64,000 nt of DNA from an uncultured Bradyrhizobium sp. (GTDB lineage Bacteria > Pseudomonadota > Alphaproteobacteria > Rhizobiales > Xanthobacteraceae). The notes under the pieces are model-generated. The model saw nothing but the letters and a program-made list of their open reading frames with translations. It searched no databases and was not told the origin of the DNA. A program made the position numbers and the translations under genes. How positions within the stretch are numbered: position 1 is the stretch's first letter; the number at the start of each line of letters is the position of its first letter. The DNA lies in NCBI RefSeq assembly GCF_947648125.1, contig NZ_CANSMR010000022.1, positions 1 to 64,000 of the forward strand, in the 5' to 3' direction. Positions 45,628-54,174 of this stretch are shown here, one piece after another.

Positions 45628-46842
45628 ATGCCCAGTTCTCGAAAAGTCGTGGTCGCCAGCCAGCATTATCCGCCGGACCACAGCACGACCGCCGCGATCA
45701 TGTCCGCGATCGCCGAACGGATCGCGCAGGAGGCGGAGGTGGTGGTGGTGTCCGGGATGCCGGGCTCGGCGCGGGCGCCGGCGCCGGGGCGGCCTGTCGT
45801 CGTCGAGATCAGGAACTGGCTGCCGGGAAAGTCGGCGCTGATCAAGCGCGCACTGGCCGAGGCGCTGTTCACGGTGCGTATGTTCTTTGCGTTGTTGTCG
45901 CGACTGCAGCGGGGCGACGTGGCGCTGACGGTGACGGCTCCTTTCGCGCTTCCTTATGCGGTTGCTGCCGCGGCGAGGTTGAAGGGGGCCAAGTCGGCGT
46001 TGATCCTGCACGACCTTTTTCCGGATGTTCTGGTGATGGCCGGGCTGCTGCGGCCGTCCTCGCTGGTTGCGCGGGCGATGCGCGCGGTCAACGCGCTGAT
46101 GTTTCGTGCCTTGAACGCTGTCATCGTGATCGGCCGCGACGCCGAGAGGCTGCTGCTGCGCTATCACGGAATGACACCGGACAAGATCAGGTTCATCCCG
46201 AACTGGGCCACGCTCGACCCCGGCAATCGTCCCGTCAGCCCCGATAATCCGTTTCGCAAGGCGATCGCCGCCCGCTTCGTCGTCGGCCTGTCCGGCAATC
46301 TCGGCTTCACCCACGATCCGGACATCGTCTTCGAGGCCGCACGGCTGTTGCGCGACGAGCGCGATATCCATTTCCTGCTGTCGGGATGGGGCATGGGCTT
46401 TGCGCGGCTGAAGGAGATGCAGGCAGAGGCGCAGCTCGCCAACGTCACGCTGGTCGAGCGCGTCGCGGATGGCGAACTCGATGCGCTGCTCTCCAGCGCG
46501 GACGTCTGGCTCATTCCCTATCGCAAGAACGTTGCTGGTGTATCGGTCCCGAGCCGGTTCTATAATCTGCTCGCAGCCGGCCGGCCCGTCATCCTGGTCT
46601 CCGAACCCGAAGCCGAGGCCGCGCTGACCGTCAGCGAAAACCGGCTGGGCTGGGTCGTCACGCCGGGACGGCCCGACCAACTCGCAGATGCGATCAGGAT
46701 GGCGTCGCAATCGCAGGACGCCGCGATGGCCGAGCGCGCCGTCGCGACCGCGCGGACCTTCAGCCCCGAGCGGGCCCTGTCGAGCTACGCCGCGCTGGTC
46801 GCGGAGCTGTTATCCAATCACGATGCGGAGCGGACAGCATGA
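45628..46842 (+). CDS. Glycosyltransferase family 4 (WbuB-like)
   Basis: A 404-residue GT-B enzyme. It starts VVVASQHYPPDHSTTAAIMSAIAERIA, as in WbuB-type O-antigen transferases, with RFIPNWATLDP and FVVGLSGNLGFTHDPD around the donor site and VAGVSVPSRFYNLLAAGRPVILV in the C-terminal lobe. It probably adds the second sugar to the lipid-linked first residue. It lies 48 bases after the WbpM-like gene and overlaps the next gene by four bases (ATGA). ATG 45628 is used; a TTG precedes it directly. Donor not readable. Confidence 0.88.
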   Translation: MPSSRKVVVASQHYPPDHSTTAAIMSAIAERIAQEAEVVVVSGMPGSARAPAPGRPVVVEIRNWLPGKSALIKRALAEALFTVRMFFALLSRLQRGDVALTVTAPFALPYAVAAAARLKGAKSALILHDLFPDVLVMAGLLRPSSLVARAMRAVNALMFRALNAVIVIGRDAERLLLRYHGMTPDKIRFIPNWATLDPGNRPVSPDNPFRKAIAARFVVGLSGNLGFTHDPDIVFEAARLLRDERDIHFLLSGWGMGFARLKEMQAEAQLANVTLVERVADGELDALLSSADVWLIPYRKNVAGVSVPSRFYNLLAAGRPVILVSEPEAEAALTVSENRLGWVVTPGRPDQLADAIRMASQSQDAAMAERAVATARTFSPERALSSYAALVAELLSNHDAERTA

Positions 46843-47780
46843 ATGATCGGCGCCCGACGGTTCTGGTGACGGGTGCGAGCGGCTTTGTCGGTCGCCACGT
46901 GGTGCCGGAGCTGGAGCAGAACGGCTGGTTGGTGCGCCGCGCGGTGCGCACCCCGCTGCAAGATGAAAACGACGTGGCGATCGGCTCGCTCAGTCCCGCC
47001 ACCGATTGGCGCGCCGCGCTCGATGGCGTGGATGCCGTTGTTCACCTTGCGGCTCGCGTTCACCAGCAGTCCGATGAACAGGCGATCGAGCTCTACCGCA
47101 ACGTCAATATCGAGGGCACGCTGCACCTGGCGCGTTCCGCTGTTGCGGCGGGCGTTCGGGATTTCATTTTTGTCAGCACGATCCTGGTGCATGGGCGCAG
47201 CAATTACGGCCGCCCGCCGTTTCGCGAGGACGATGTCCTGACACCGCGCGGCCTCTACGGAAACTCGAAGGCGGCCGCCGAAGTTGGTCTGAAGGGGATT
47301 GTGCCGGGCAGCGGCATGAGGGTGACCGTGATCAGGCCGCCGCTGATCTACGGCGCCGGCGCGAAAGGAAATTTCGCCCTGCTCAAGCGTGCAGTGATCA
47401 ATCGCATGCCGCTTCCGCTCGCTTTTGTGAAGAATCGCCGTGCGTTCCTGTCGGCGGAAAACCTGGCGTCGTTTATCCTGCACCGGCTGTCGCACCCGGG
47501 GAGTGAATACGACGTGTTTCTGGTGGCCGACCGCGAGCAGGTCTCGACGCGGGAGTTCGTCGAGCGGCTTGCCCGCGCCGCAGAAACCTCGCCGCGTCTG
47601 TTCTGGCTGCCGTCGCCGCTCCTGAAGGTGTCGCTCACGGTGGGCGGCCGCAAGGAAGCCTATGACAGCCTGTTCGCCTCGCTGGAACTCGATCTGTCCA
47701 AGGTCGCGAGCACCGGATGGCAGCAGCCGATCAGCCTCGATGAGGGGCTGAGGCGCGCGCTGCGCCGAACGGATATCTAG
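46839..47780 (+). CDS. NAD-dependent epimerase/reductase (WbpV/WreQ-like)
   Basis: Extended SDR of 313 residues with TGASGFVGRHV at 11-21, VSTILVHGRS in the serine position and LYGNSKAAAE with catalytic Tyr and Lys. This FVSTI-V-HG pattern and short length match 4-ketoreductases such as WbpV, which act after WbpM in making UDP-FucNAc or UDP-QuiNAc. GalE-type epimerisation is less likely. It is coupled to the upstream GT4 gene by an ATGA overlap and is the last rightward gene of the hldD-waaL-wbpM group. Confidence 0.87.
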   Translation: MNDRRPTVLVTGASGFVGRHVVPELEQNGWLVRRAVRTPLQDENDVAIGSLSPATDWRAALDGVDAVVHLAARVHQQSDEQAIELYRNVNIEGTLHLARSAVAAGVRDFIFVSTILVHGRSNYGRPPFREDDVLTPRGLYGNSKAAAEVGLKGIVPGSGMRVTVIRPPLIYGAGAKGNFALLKRAVINRMPLPLAFVKNRRAFLSAENLASFILHRLSHPGSEYDVFLVADREQVSTREFVERLARAAETSPRLFWLPSPLLKVSLTVGGRKEAYDSLFASLELDLSKVASTGWQQPISLDEGLRRALRRTDI

Positions 47781-47793
47781 ATCTTATTTTGAC

Positions 47794-47837
47794 GCGTTTT
47801 CTTCACGCGAACCGGTATCCACTTCGCTGGAAAACGC
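47794..47837. repeat. Palindromic intergenic repeat
   Basis: GCGTTTTC (47794-47801) mirrors GAAAACGC (47830-47837) around a centre containing ACGCGAACCGGTATCC. It is a common Bradyrhizobium/Rhodopseudomonas-type element and lies between two convergent genes. Confidence 0.75.
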
Positions 47838-47847
47838 TCTGGCCCGA

Positions 47848-48858
47848 TCAGAACGGTCGCGAGAACCTGCGCAGTTGCCATGCGACGGCGAGCGCGCCTG
47901 CCAGCAGCACGACGATGTCTGCTGCGAGCGAATTGAGGGCGACCGAGGCGAAGGCGAGCAGCGCCAGCACCACATTGAGTGCAAAGACCTCGCCGACGAC
48001 GCGCCACACCACAAATCCGTTGTCGGTCGCGCGCTGATAGAAGTGCGAGCGGTGCGCGGACCAGAACGGCTCGCGCCGCGCGATGCGGCGAAACAGCGTG
48101 ACCGTCGCATCGGCCAGATAATACAACGGCAGCAACAGGGCGGCGGCGAATTGCTGATGCAGGGCAAGCTCGAGCAGGCACCAGCCCAGCAGCAAGCCGA
48201 TCGGCAGGCTGCCGACATCGCCAAGGAATATCTTTGCCACCGGCCGGTTGAACGGCGCGAAGCCGAGCAGCGCGCCGCACAGCGCTGCCGCGACCAGCGC
48301 GCAAGCAGCGGGAACATGGCCGAAGCTGCCGAGCAGGGCGACGGCCACCGTGATCGGCACGGCCTCGGCCGCCGTCATCAGGTCGAGCCCGTCCATGAAG
48401 TTGACGAGGTTCACGAACCAGAGGCCGGCGATCAGCAGCAGGCCGCGTTCGAGCCAGGCCGGGCAGGCCGCAACGAGCCTGAGATCGGCCGGCGCCGAAA
48501 ACACCACGGCCGCAACCGCGGCCGCCTGCAGCACCAGCCGCGGGACGACGGGCAGCGACCGGATGTCGTCGGCAAAGCCCACCACCGCGATGAACAGGCA
48601 GGCCGCGAACACCGCGATCGGTATCGTAAGGTCCGGCGATCCGGCCAGCATCATGACGATCCCGCCCGCCAGCAGCGTGGCTGCGATGACCGCGATGCCG
48701 GCGCCCTGCGGCGTTGGAATGCGGTGCGACGAGCGCGCGTTGGGCTTCGCCAGCGCCACGCGCAGCAGCAGAGGCCGCGTCGCCCGGATCAGGACGGCCG
48801 AGATCGATGCGGCCAGCACCGCTGCGATCAATGACAGGAGGGTCTCGAAACTGCTCAT
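47848..48858 (-). CDS. Undecaprenyl-phosphate HexNAc-1-P transferase (WecA/WbpL family)
   Basis: Initiates O-antigen synthesis by moving a sugar-1-phosphate from a UDP-sugar to undecaprenyl phosphate. The 336-residue protein has about ten membrane helices and the family motifs VGFADDIRSLP (Asp-Asp), NFMDGLD, KIFLGDVGSLPIG and the C-terminal HRSHFYQRA histidine pair. The presence of a WbpM/WbpV pair next door suggests UDP-QuiNAc or UDP-FucNAc as substrate, as with WbpL of Pseudomonas or WreU of Rhizobium etli. It is ten bases downstream of a UPF0104 gene on the same strand. Confidence 0.93.
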   Translation of the reverse strand: MSSFETLLSLIAAVLAASISAVLIRATRPLLLRVALAKPNARSSHRIPTPQGAGIAVIAATLLAGGIVMMLAGSPDLTIPIAVFAACLFIAVVGFADDIRSLPVVPRLVLQAAAVAAVVFSAPADLRLVAACPAWLERGLLLIAGLWFVNLVNFMDGLDLMTAAEAVPITVAVALLGSFGHVPAACALVAAALCGALLGFAPFNRPVAKIFLGDVGSLPIGLLLGWCLLELALHQQFAAALLLPLYYLADATVTLFRRIARREPFWSAHRSHFYQRATDNGFVVWRVVGEVFALNVVLALLAFASVALNSLAADIVVLLAGALAVAWQLRRFSRPF

Positions 48859-48868
48859 TCTGGTCCGG

Positions 48869-49855
48869 TCACTGCGATCCCGGGATTCGCGATGGCGATC
48901 CCGGGACTTCGATCGGCTCGGCGCCTTTGGCGGCCTTTTCCGGGCTCAGGATCCACACCAGGCCGCCGAACACACCGACCACGAACGACACCGCGCCGAA
49001 CAGCAGCGAGATGTTGACGCCCTCATTCGCGATCAGGCCGGCATAGCCGAAGGCGAGCGCCATCGTGGCCTCGCGCACGCCCCAGCCCGCGATCGAGATC
49101 GGCATCATCGTGATCAGCATGACCGGGGGTAACAATTGGAAGATCTGGCCGAAGGTGACGGGGGCCGCGATCGACTTCACCACGCACCAGCCGATCACGA
49201 CGGTCACCACGTGAATGGCGATCGAAAGGGTCGCGACCCGCAATCCGTGCTGGCGGCTGAACAACACCCGGTTCGCGATGACCGCGCAGGCGTGGATGTG
49301 GTGCGTTGCCCACCACTGCTTCAGCCAGGGCCACGGCAACAGGCCGATCACGAGGAAACCAAATCCGGCCGCAAGCGCGGCGAGGTCGAGCAGCAGCAAC
49401 GCCATCCAGCCGTTTGTATCGGCGATCAGCCGATAGCTCCAGGGCAGGGTGGCCGCGATGACGACGGCCAGGGCGATCAGTCCGACCGCGCGATCGACGA
49501 AGATCGAATAGGTGGCTGCGCGCCAGCCCGCACCGGCGCGCGCGACAAGCCAGAGCCGCACGGCGTCGCCGCCGATCGAGGACGGCAGTGTCTGGTTGAA
49601 GAATGTGCCGATCACGTTGAAGCGCATCGCCTGCGCGGTTTCCAGCGGTGCGCCGCACTCCACGCTGATCTCGCGCCAGCGCAACACCCCGAGAAAGATC
49701 TGCAGGAAGGTGACCGCGATCGCGAGGCCGAGCCAGCCCAGGCTCTCGACCTGGATGCGGGAGGCGAGGTCATACAGGTTGACCTTGCGCAGCGAGAAAT
49801 AGAGCAGCGCAGCCGAGATCAGGATCTTGACGGTCGAAAGCAGGATTCGGCGCAT
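48869..49855 (-). CDS. UPF0104 / lysylphosphatidylglycerol synthase-type membrane protein
   Basis: A 328-residue protein with seven to eight hydrophobic segments, of the family that includes the membrane half of MprF and AglD. FFNQTLPSSIGGDAVRLWLVAR is the family hallmark, and ITMMPISIAGWGVREATMALAF a second. There is no soluble synthase domain, so lysyl-PG synthesis is unlikely; members near polysaccharide genes are thought to flip or handle lipid intermediates. ATG 49855 gives the usual start; the frame extends to 49960. It precedes the WecA-type gene by ten bases and probably serves the same lipid-linked sugar. Confidence 0.87.
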   Translation of the reverse strand: MRRILLSTVKILISAALLYFSLRKVNLYDLASRIQVESLGWLGLAIAVTFLQIFLGVLRWREISVECGAPLETAQAMRFNVIGTFFNQTLPSSIGGDAVRLWLVARAGAGWRAATYSIFVDRAVGLIALAVVIAATLPWSYRLIADTNGWMALLLLDLAALAAGFGFLVIGLLPWPWLKQWWATHHIHACAVIANRVLFSRQHGLRVATLSIAIHVVTVVIGWCVVKSIAAPVTFGQIFQLLPPVMLITMMPISIAGWGVREATMALAFGYAGLIANEGVNISLLFGAVSFVVGVFGGLVWILSPEKAAKGAEPIEVPGSPSRIPGSQ

Positions 49856-50207
49856 TTCCGTTCGCGCTGCCAGGTTTTCAGGATGTGTCAAAAACAGCGC
49901 AAAACGCTTTCGCGCGCCCAAATTCGCCGCCTTGGTATGGTTTCCGCAGCGATCTGGCAATACCCGTACTGGACCCTATTGCGGCAGGCGCGAAGGGGCG
50001 GCTAAAGATGCCGGACCGGGGGACGGCCAGCCGTTCACCGGGAGTTTACAAGACCGGTAAGATCCGACCAGACGCGTGGGGGCGCGTGACTGCCCGGATC
50101 GTGCTTCCCAGGTAACAGGGCTGCCGGCCACGGCCGCCCCGGGCCAATTTGGTGTGCCGTCCGCGGATGGATACGACAGGACTGGCACGACAGGACTTGA
50201 GGCATCG
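49856..50207. other. Divergent intergenic region, UPF0104 / manC
   Basis: About 350 bases without a supported gene, although the manC frame is open back to 50076. It contains an 11-base direct repeat (ACGACAGGACT at 50173-50183 and 50187-50197) just upstream of manC. No clear promoter pair is seen. Confidence 0.5.
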
Positions 50208-51620
50208 ATGGATCGACGAATTATTCCCCTGATCATGTGCGGCGGCGCAGGCACGCGGCTTTGGCCGGCGTCGCGCGAGGTGCATCCGAAGCAGTTCCTG
50301 TCGCTGTTCGGGGCGCGCTCGACCTTCCAGGAGACGCTGCTGCGGGTCTCCGACGCCGGCCTGTTTGAGCGGCCGATCGTGATCACCAATGAGGCCTATC
50401 GCTTCATGGTGCTGGAGCAGCTGGCCGAGATCGGCCGCGAGGCCGATGTGCTGCTGGAGCCGATGCGCCGCGACTCCGGGCCCGCGATCGCGGCCGGTGC
50501 GGCATTCGCGCAGAGCCGTGACAGCGAGGCGATCGTGCTGGCGCTCGCCGCCGACCATCTGGTGCGGGATACGGCGGCCTTCGTCGCCGCGTGCCGCGGC
50601 GGATTGGTGGCTGCCGAAGCCGGCCGCATCGTGACCTTCGGCGTCAAGCCGGAACGGCCCGCCACCGAATACGGCTACATCAGCCCGGGTGAGGTGGTCG
50701 CCGGCGAGGTGCGCGCGGTGGCAAAATTCGTCGAGAAGCCGGATGCCGCGACGGCGGCAGGCTATATCGATGCGGGCTATCTCTGGAACAGCGGCAACTT
50801 CATGTTCCGCGCCGGCGTGCTGCTCGACGAGTATCGCAATGTCGATGCCGACAGTATTGCGTCGGTGGAGCAGTCGGTCATTACTGCGACGCGCGATCTC
50901 GGCTTCGTCAAGCTCGATGCGTCGGCGTTCGGCGCGGCAAAGGCGATCTCGATCGATTATGCCGTGATGGAGAAGACCGCTCATGCCGCGGTGGTGCCGG
51001 TGGCGTGCGGCTGGTCCGACATCGGCTCGTGGCGCCAGGTCTGGGAGCTCTCCGACAAAGACAGCCTCGGCAACGCGGCGCGCGGCGCGGCGGTGTTCGA
51101 GGACTCCCGCAATTGCAACGTCTCGACCGACCGGGCGCTGGTCGCGCTCGAAGGCGTCGACGACCTCGTCGTGGTCGCGACCCAGGACGCCGTGCTGGTG
51201 TCACGCCAGAAGGACGCCAACGGGCTGAAGCGGCTGGTCGCGAAATTGAAAGTGGCGGCGCCCGAGGTGACCGAGAACCACATCAAGGTGCATCGGCCCT
51301 GGGGCTCCTATCAGTCGGTCGACAATGGCGACCGCCACCAGGTCAAGCGCATCATCGTCAAGCCGGGCGGGCGGCTGTCGCTGCAGAAGCACCATCACCG
51401 CTCCGAGCACTGGATCGTGGTGCGCGGCACAGCCCAGGTCACCGTCAACGAGCTCATCAAGACGGTGCACGAGAACGAGTCGATCTACATCCCGATCGGC
51501 GCCGTGCACCGGCTGGAGAATCCTGGCAAGATCCAGCTCGAGCTGATCGAGGTGCAGACCGGCAGCTATCTCGGCGAGGACGACATCATCCGCATCGAGG
51601 ACGACTACCGGCGCAGCTGA
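50208..51620 (+). CDS. manC: Mannose-1-phosphate guanylyltransferase / mannose-6-phosphate isomerase
   Basis: Makes GDP-mannose. The 470-residue protein has the pyrophosphorylase signature MCGGAGTRLWPASRE then HPKQF (10-30), FVEKPD and GWSDIGSW in the first domain (1-340), and a cupin PMI domain at the end with KPGGRLSLQKHHHRSEHW. This is the fused ManC/AlgA type. GAGG lies five bases before ATG 50208; the frame is open back to 50076. It supplies mannose for the core and GDP-mannose for gmd-fcl. It starts a rightward run with the Gfo/Idh and DegT genes. Confidence 0.96.
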   Translation: MDRRIIPLIMCGGAGTRLWPASREVHPKQFLSLFGARSTFQETLLRVSDAGLFERPIVITNEAYRFMVLEQLAEIGREADVLLEPMRRDSGPAIAAGAAFAQSRDSEAIVLALAADHLVRDTAAFVAACRGGLVAAEAGRIVTFGVKPERPATEYGYISPGEVVAGEVRAVAKFVEKPDAATAAGYIDAGYLWNSGNFMFRAGVLLDEYRNVDADSIASVEQSVITATRDLGFVKLDASAFGAAKAISIDYAVMEKTAHAAVVPVACGWSDIGSWRQVWELSDKDSLGNAARGAAVFEDSRNCNVSTDRALVALEGVDDLVVVATQDAVLVSRQKDANGLKRLVAKLKVAAPEVTENHIKVHRPWGSYQSVDNGDRHQVKRIIVKPGGRLSLQKHHHRSEHWIVVRGTAQVTVNELIKTVHENESIYIPIGAVHRLENPGKIQLELIEVQTGSYLGEDDIIRIEDDYRRS

Positions 51621-51869
51621 GGCGAGCTGGTTCCCGCGCCGATCGCCGGGCGCGGGACGATGTAACTCTTTGAATCAAAACGTGTCCGGATTTCGCCGTT
51701 GGCATTCGCCACATTTGTGACGCCGTGCTATAGCGGCTGCCAACGAAGCGGGGTGATTTGCGCCAGAGGCGCAGATCGGGACGAGGGGCCTTGGTCTGAT
51801 TCCCTCGGAGCCGGGATGGCTCCCTGAGGAGCCGGGACAACCGCCAGAACGCTACTTGGGGTCTACGAT

Positions 51870-52886
51870 ATGAATGCAAAAGTGTCCGCAGCCGGCGCGA
51901 GGGCCGATATCGGCCGCGCATTGCGCGTCGGCGTGATCGGCGCCGGCGTGATGGGCAGCAACCATGCCCGCGTGCTGGCCGGACTGCCCGGCGTGGTGCT
52001 GATCGGCATCGTCGATCCGCTGCCGGAACACCGCACACGCGCCATCGACCTGGTCGGTTGCCGCGCCTTCGAGAGCCTCGATCAGCTGCTTGCCGAAGGC
52101 ATCGATGCGGTGACGATCGCAGCTCCCACCCACCTGCATCACGAGATCGCGCTCGCCTGCATCGCGCGCAACATCCACATCTTGGTCGAGAAGCCGGTCG
52201 CATCCACGGTCGAAGAGGGCCGCGAGATCGTCGCGGCCGCCGAGCGGGCCGGCGTCACGCTGATGGTCGGCCATGTCGAGCGTTTCAATCCGGCGGTCGC
52301 CGCGATCAAGCAGGCGATCTCCGGCGAGGATATCCTGTCGATCGGCATCACCCGGGTCGGCCCGTTCCCGCCGCGGATGTCCAATGTCGGCGTCGTGATC
52401 GATCTTGCCGTGCACGACATCGACCTGATCCGCTGGTTCACCGAGTCCGACATCGTCGAGGTGCAGCCGCAGCTCTCGAGCGCGGTCGCCGAGCGCGAGG
52501 ACATCGCGCTGCTGCAGTTCCGCACGGCGTCCGGCGTGCTCGCCCACATCAACACCAACTGGCTGACGCCGTTCAAGGCGCGCAACGTGACGGTCGCAAC
52601 CCGCGGCAAATACGTGATGGGCGACCTGCTCACGCGCCAGGTCACCGAATGCTTCGGCTTCAAGCCGGACGGCAGCTATTCGATGCGTCATCTGCCGGTC
52701 GGTCACGACGAGCCGTTGCGCGCCGAGCTGATCGCCTTCCTCGATGCCGTGCGCAGCGGCAAGCTGCCGGCGGTGTCCGGCGACGAAGGCGTGGCGAGCC
52801 TCGAGATCGCGATCCGCTGCCTGGAATCGCCGGCGCGGCCCGCTGCGGCGACGATGCGCAAGGGACCGCGCCGCATCGCCGGCTGA
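51870..52886 (+). CDS. Gfo/Idh/MocA family oxidoreductase (WbpB-like)
   Basis: NAD-dependent sugar dehydrogenase-type protein of 338 residues. Rossmann loop VGVIGAGVMGSNHA (21-32), then APTHLHHEIAL and the hallmark EKPVA near 110, and DLAVHDIDLIRWF in the second domain. It is followed 33 bases later by a DegT aminotransferase gene. That pairing is the WbpB/WbpE arrangement, in which the first oxidises C3 of a UDP-HexNAc uronate and the second aminates it; a related 3-amino sugar is the inference here. No WbpA (6-dehydrogenase) or WbpD (acetyltransferase) is in the window. Confidence 0.88.
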   Translation: MNAKVSAAGARADIGRALRVGVIGAGVMGSNHARVLAGLPGVVLIGIVDPLPEHRTRAIDLVGCRAFESLDQLLAEGIDAVTIAAPTHLHHEIALACIARNIHILVEKPVASTVEEGREIVAAAERAGVTLMVGHVERFNPAVAAIKQAISGEDILSIGITRVGPFPPRMSNVGVVIDLAVHDIDLIRWFTESDIVEVQPQLSSAVAEREDIALLQFRTASGVLAHINTNWLTPFKARNVTVATRGKYVMGDLLTRQVTECFGFKPDGSYSMRHLPVGHDEPLRAELIAFLDAVRSGKLPAVSGDEGVASLEIAIRCLESPARPAAATMRKGPRRIAG

Positions 52887-52919
52887 TCGTCATTCATTCA
52901 ACACGTGCAAAGAGCTTCC

Positions 52920-54071
52920 ATGAACCAGCATATGCAGCTTGAGCCCATTCCCTTCATCGATATCGCCGCGCAGCGCCGGCGGCTCGGCAAGTCGATCGAT
53001 GACGCGGTCGCGCGCGTGCTCGACCATTGCCAGTTCATCAATGGCCCGGAAGTCACCGCGCTGGAGAAGGCGCTGGCGGACTATAGCGGCGCCAAGCACG
53101 TGGTGAGCTGCGCCAGCGGCACCGACGCGCTGCTGATGGTCCTGATGGCCAAGAATGTCGGGCCGGGCGATGCGGTGCTGTGCCCGACCTTCACCTTCTG
53201 CGCGACCGGCGAAGTCGTGACGCTGACCGGTGCGACGCCGGTTTTCGTCGACGTCGATGAGGAGACCTTCAACATCGACGTCAATTCGCTGAAGCGCGGC
53301 ATTGCGACGGCGCGGGCGCGCGGGCTGAAGCCGGTTGCCGTGATCCCGGTCGATCTGTTTGGCCAGAGCGCCGATCACGACGCGATCGGCGCGGTCGCCG
53401 AGGCCGAGGGCCTGTTCGTGCTCGACGATGCCGCGCAGGGCTTTGGCGCAACCTACAAGAACCGCAAGCTCGGCACCTTCGGGCTCGCGACCGGAACCAG
53501 CTTCTTCCCGGCCAAGCCGCTCGGCTGTTTCGGCGACGGCGGCGCGATCTTCACCGACGACGAGGAACTGGCGCGCACGCTGCGCAGCATCCGCGTCCAC
53601 GGCCAGGGCTCGGACAAGTACGACAACGTGCGGCTCGGCCTCACGGCGCGGCTCGACACCATGCAGGCGGCGATCCTGCTCGAGAAGCTGAAGATCTTCG
53701 ATGACGAGATCGCCGCGCGCAACAAGGTGGCGGAACGCTATTCGCGCGCGCTCGGCAACCTGGTCTCGGTGCCGCGCCTTGCTCCCGGCTGCACCTCGGT
53801 GTGGGCGCAGTACACCATCCGTCTGACCAACGGCATCGATCGTGACGCCTTCGCGGCCGCCTTGAAGGCGCAGGGCGTGCCGACCATGATCTACTATCCG
53901 AAGTCGGTCCATCAGCAGACGGCCTACAGCCACTATCCGGTTGCCGACGGCGGCCTGCCGGTCAGCGAGCGCCTGTCGAAGGACGTCATCGCCCTGCCAA
54001 TGCACCCCTATCTCGACGAGGCGGCGCAGGACCGCGTCATCGCGGCTGTGCGCAGCGCGCTACAGGCATGA
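52920..54071 (+). CDS. DegT/DnrJ/EryC1 sugar aminotransferase (WbpE-like)
   Basis: PLP enzyme of 383 residues that aminates a keto-sugar nucleotide. The start PFIDIAAQRRRLGKSIDDAVARVL and NGPEVTALEKALADYSGAKH are typical; the PLP lysine is K199 in SFFPAKPLGCFGDGGA, and D169-D170 precede AAQGFGA. C-terminal MIYYPKSVHQQTAY is also typical of the WbpE/ArnB group. The ATG at 52920 is used; one lies at 52905. It is cotranscribed with the Gfo/Idh gene by spacing. Confidence 0.92.
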   Translation: MNQHMQLEPIPFIDIAAQRRRLGKSIDDAVARVLDHCQFINGPEVTALEKALADYSGAKHVVSCASGTDALLMVLMAKNVGPGDAVLCPTFTFCATGEVVTLTGATPVFVDVDEETFNIDVNSLKRGIATARARGLKPVAVIPVDLFGQSADHDAIGAVAEAEGLFVLDDAAQGFGATYKNRKLGTFGLATGTSFFPAKPLGCFGDGGAIFTDDEELARTLRSIRVHGQGSDKYDNVRLGLTARLDTMQAAILLEKLKIFDDEIAARNKVAERYSRALGNLVSVPRLAPGCTSVWAQYTIRLTNGIDRDAFAAALKAQGVPTMIYYPKSVHQQTAYSHYPVADGGLPVSERLSKDVIALPMHPYLDEAAQDRVIAAVRSALQA

Positions 54072-54111
54072 TCCCGAAAAGTGGCTACCGGTTTTCGGGC
54101 TGGATCATGCC
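54067..54111. repeat. Palindromic intergenic repeat
   Basis: GCATGATCC mirrors GGATCATGC, with inner CCCGAAAA (54074-54081) mirroring TTTTCGGG (54093-54100) and TGGCTACCGG in the centre. It overlaps the last codons of the DegT gene and is a known style of Bradyrhizobium repeat. It may act as a hairpin that ends or stabilises the upstream message. Confidence 0.8.
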
Positions 54112-54174
54112 TAGATCGTTAACGTTCTGAATACGTCATTTTGACGTAGGGTGATGATGCGCTAGAAGCAGCCC

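Noticed and set aside
43678-46710. Open minus-strand frame of about 1,010 codons opposite the WbpM-like and GT4 genes
   Set aside because: Same pattern; no start with a ribosome site and no known domain.
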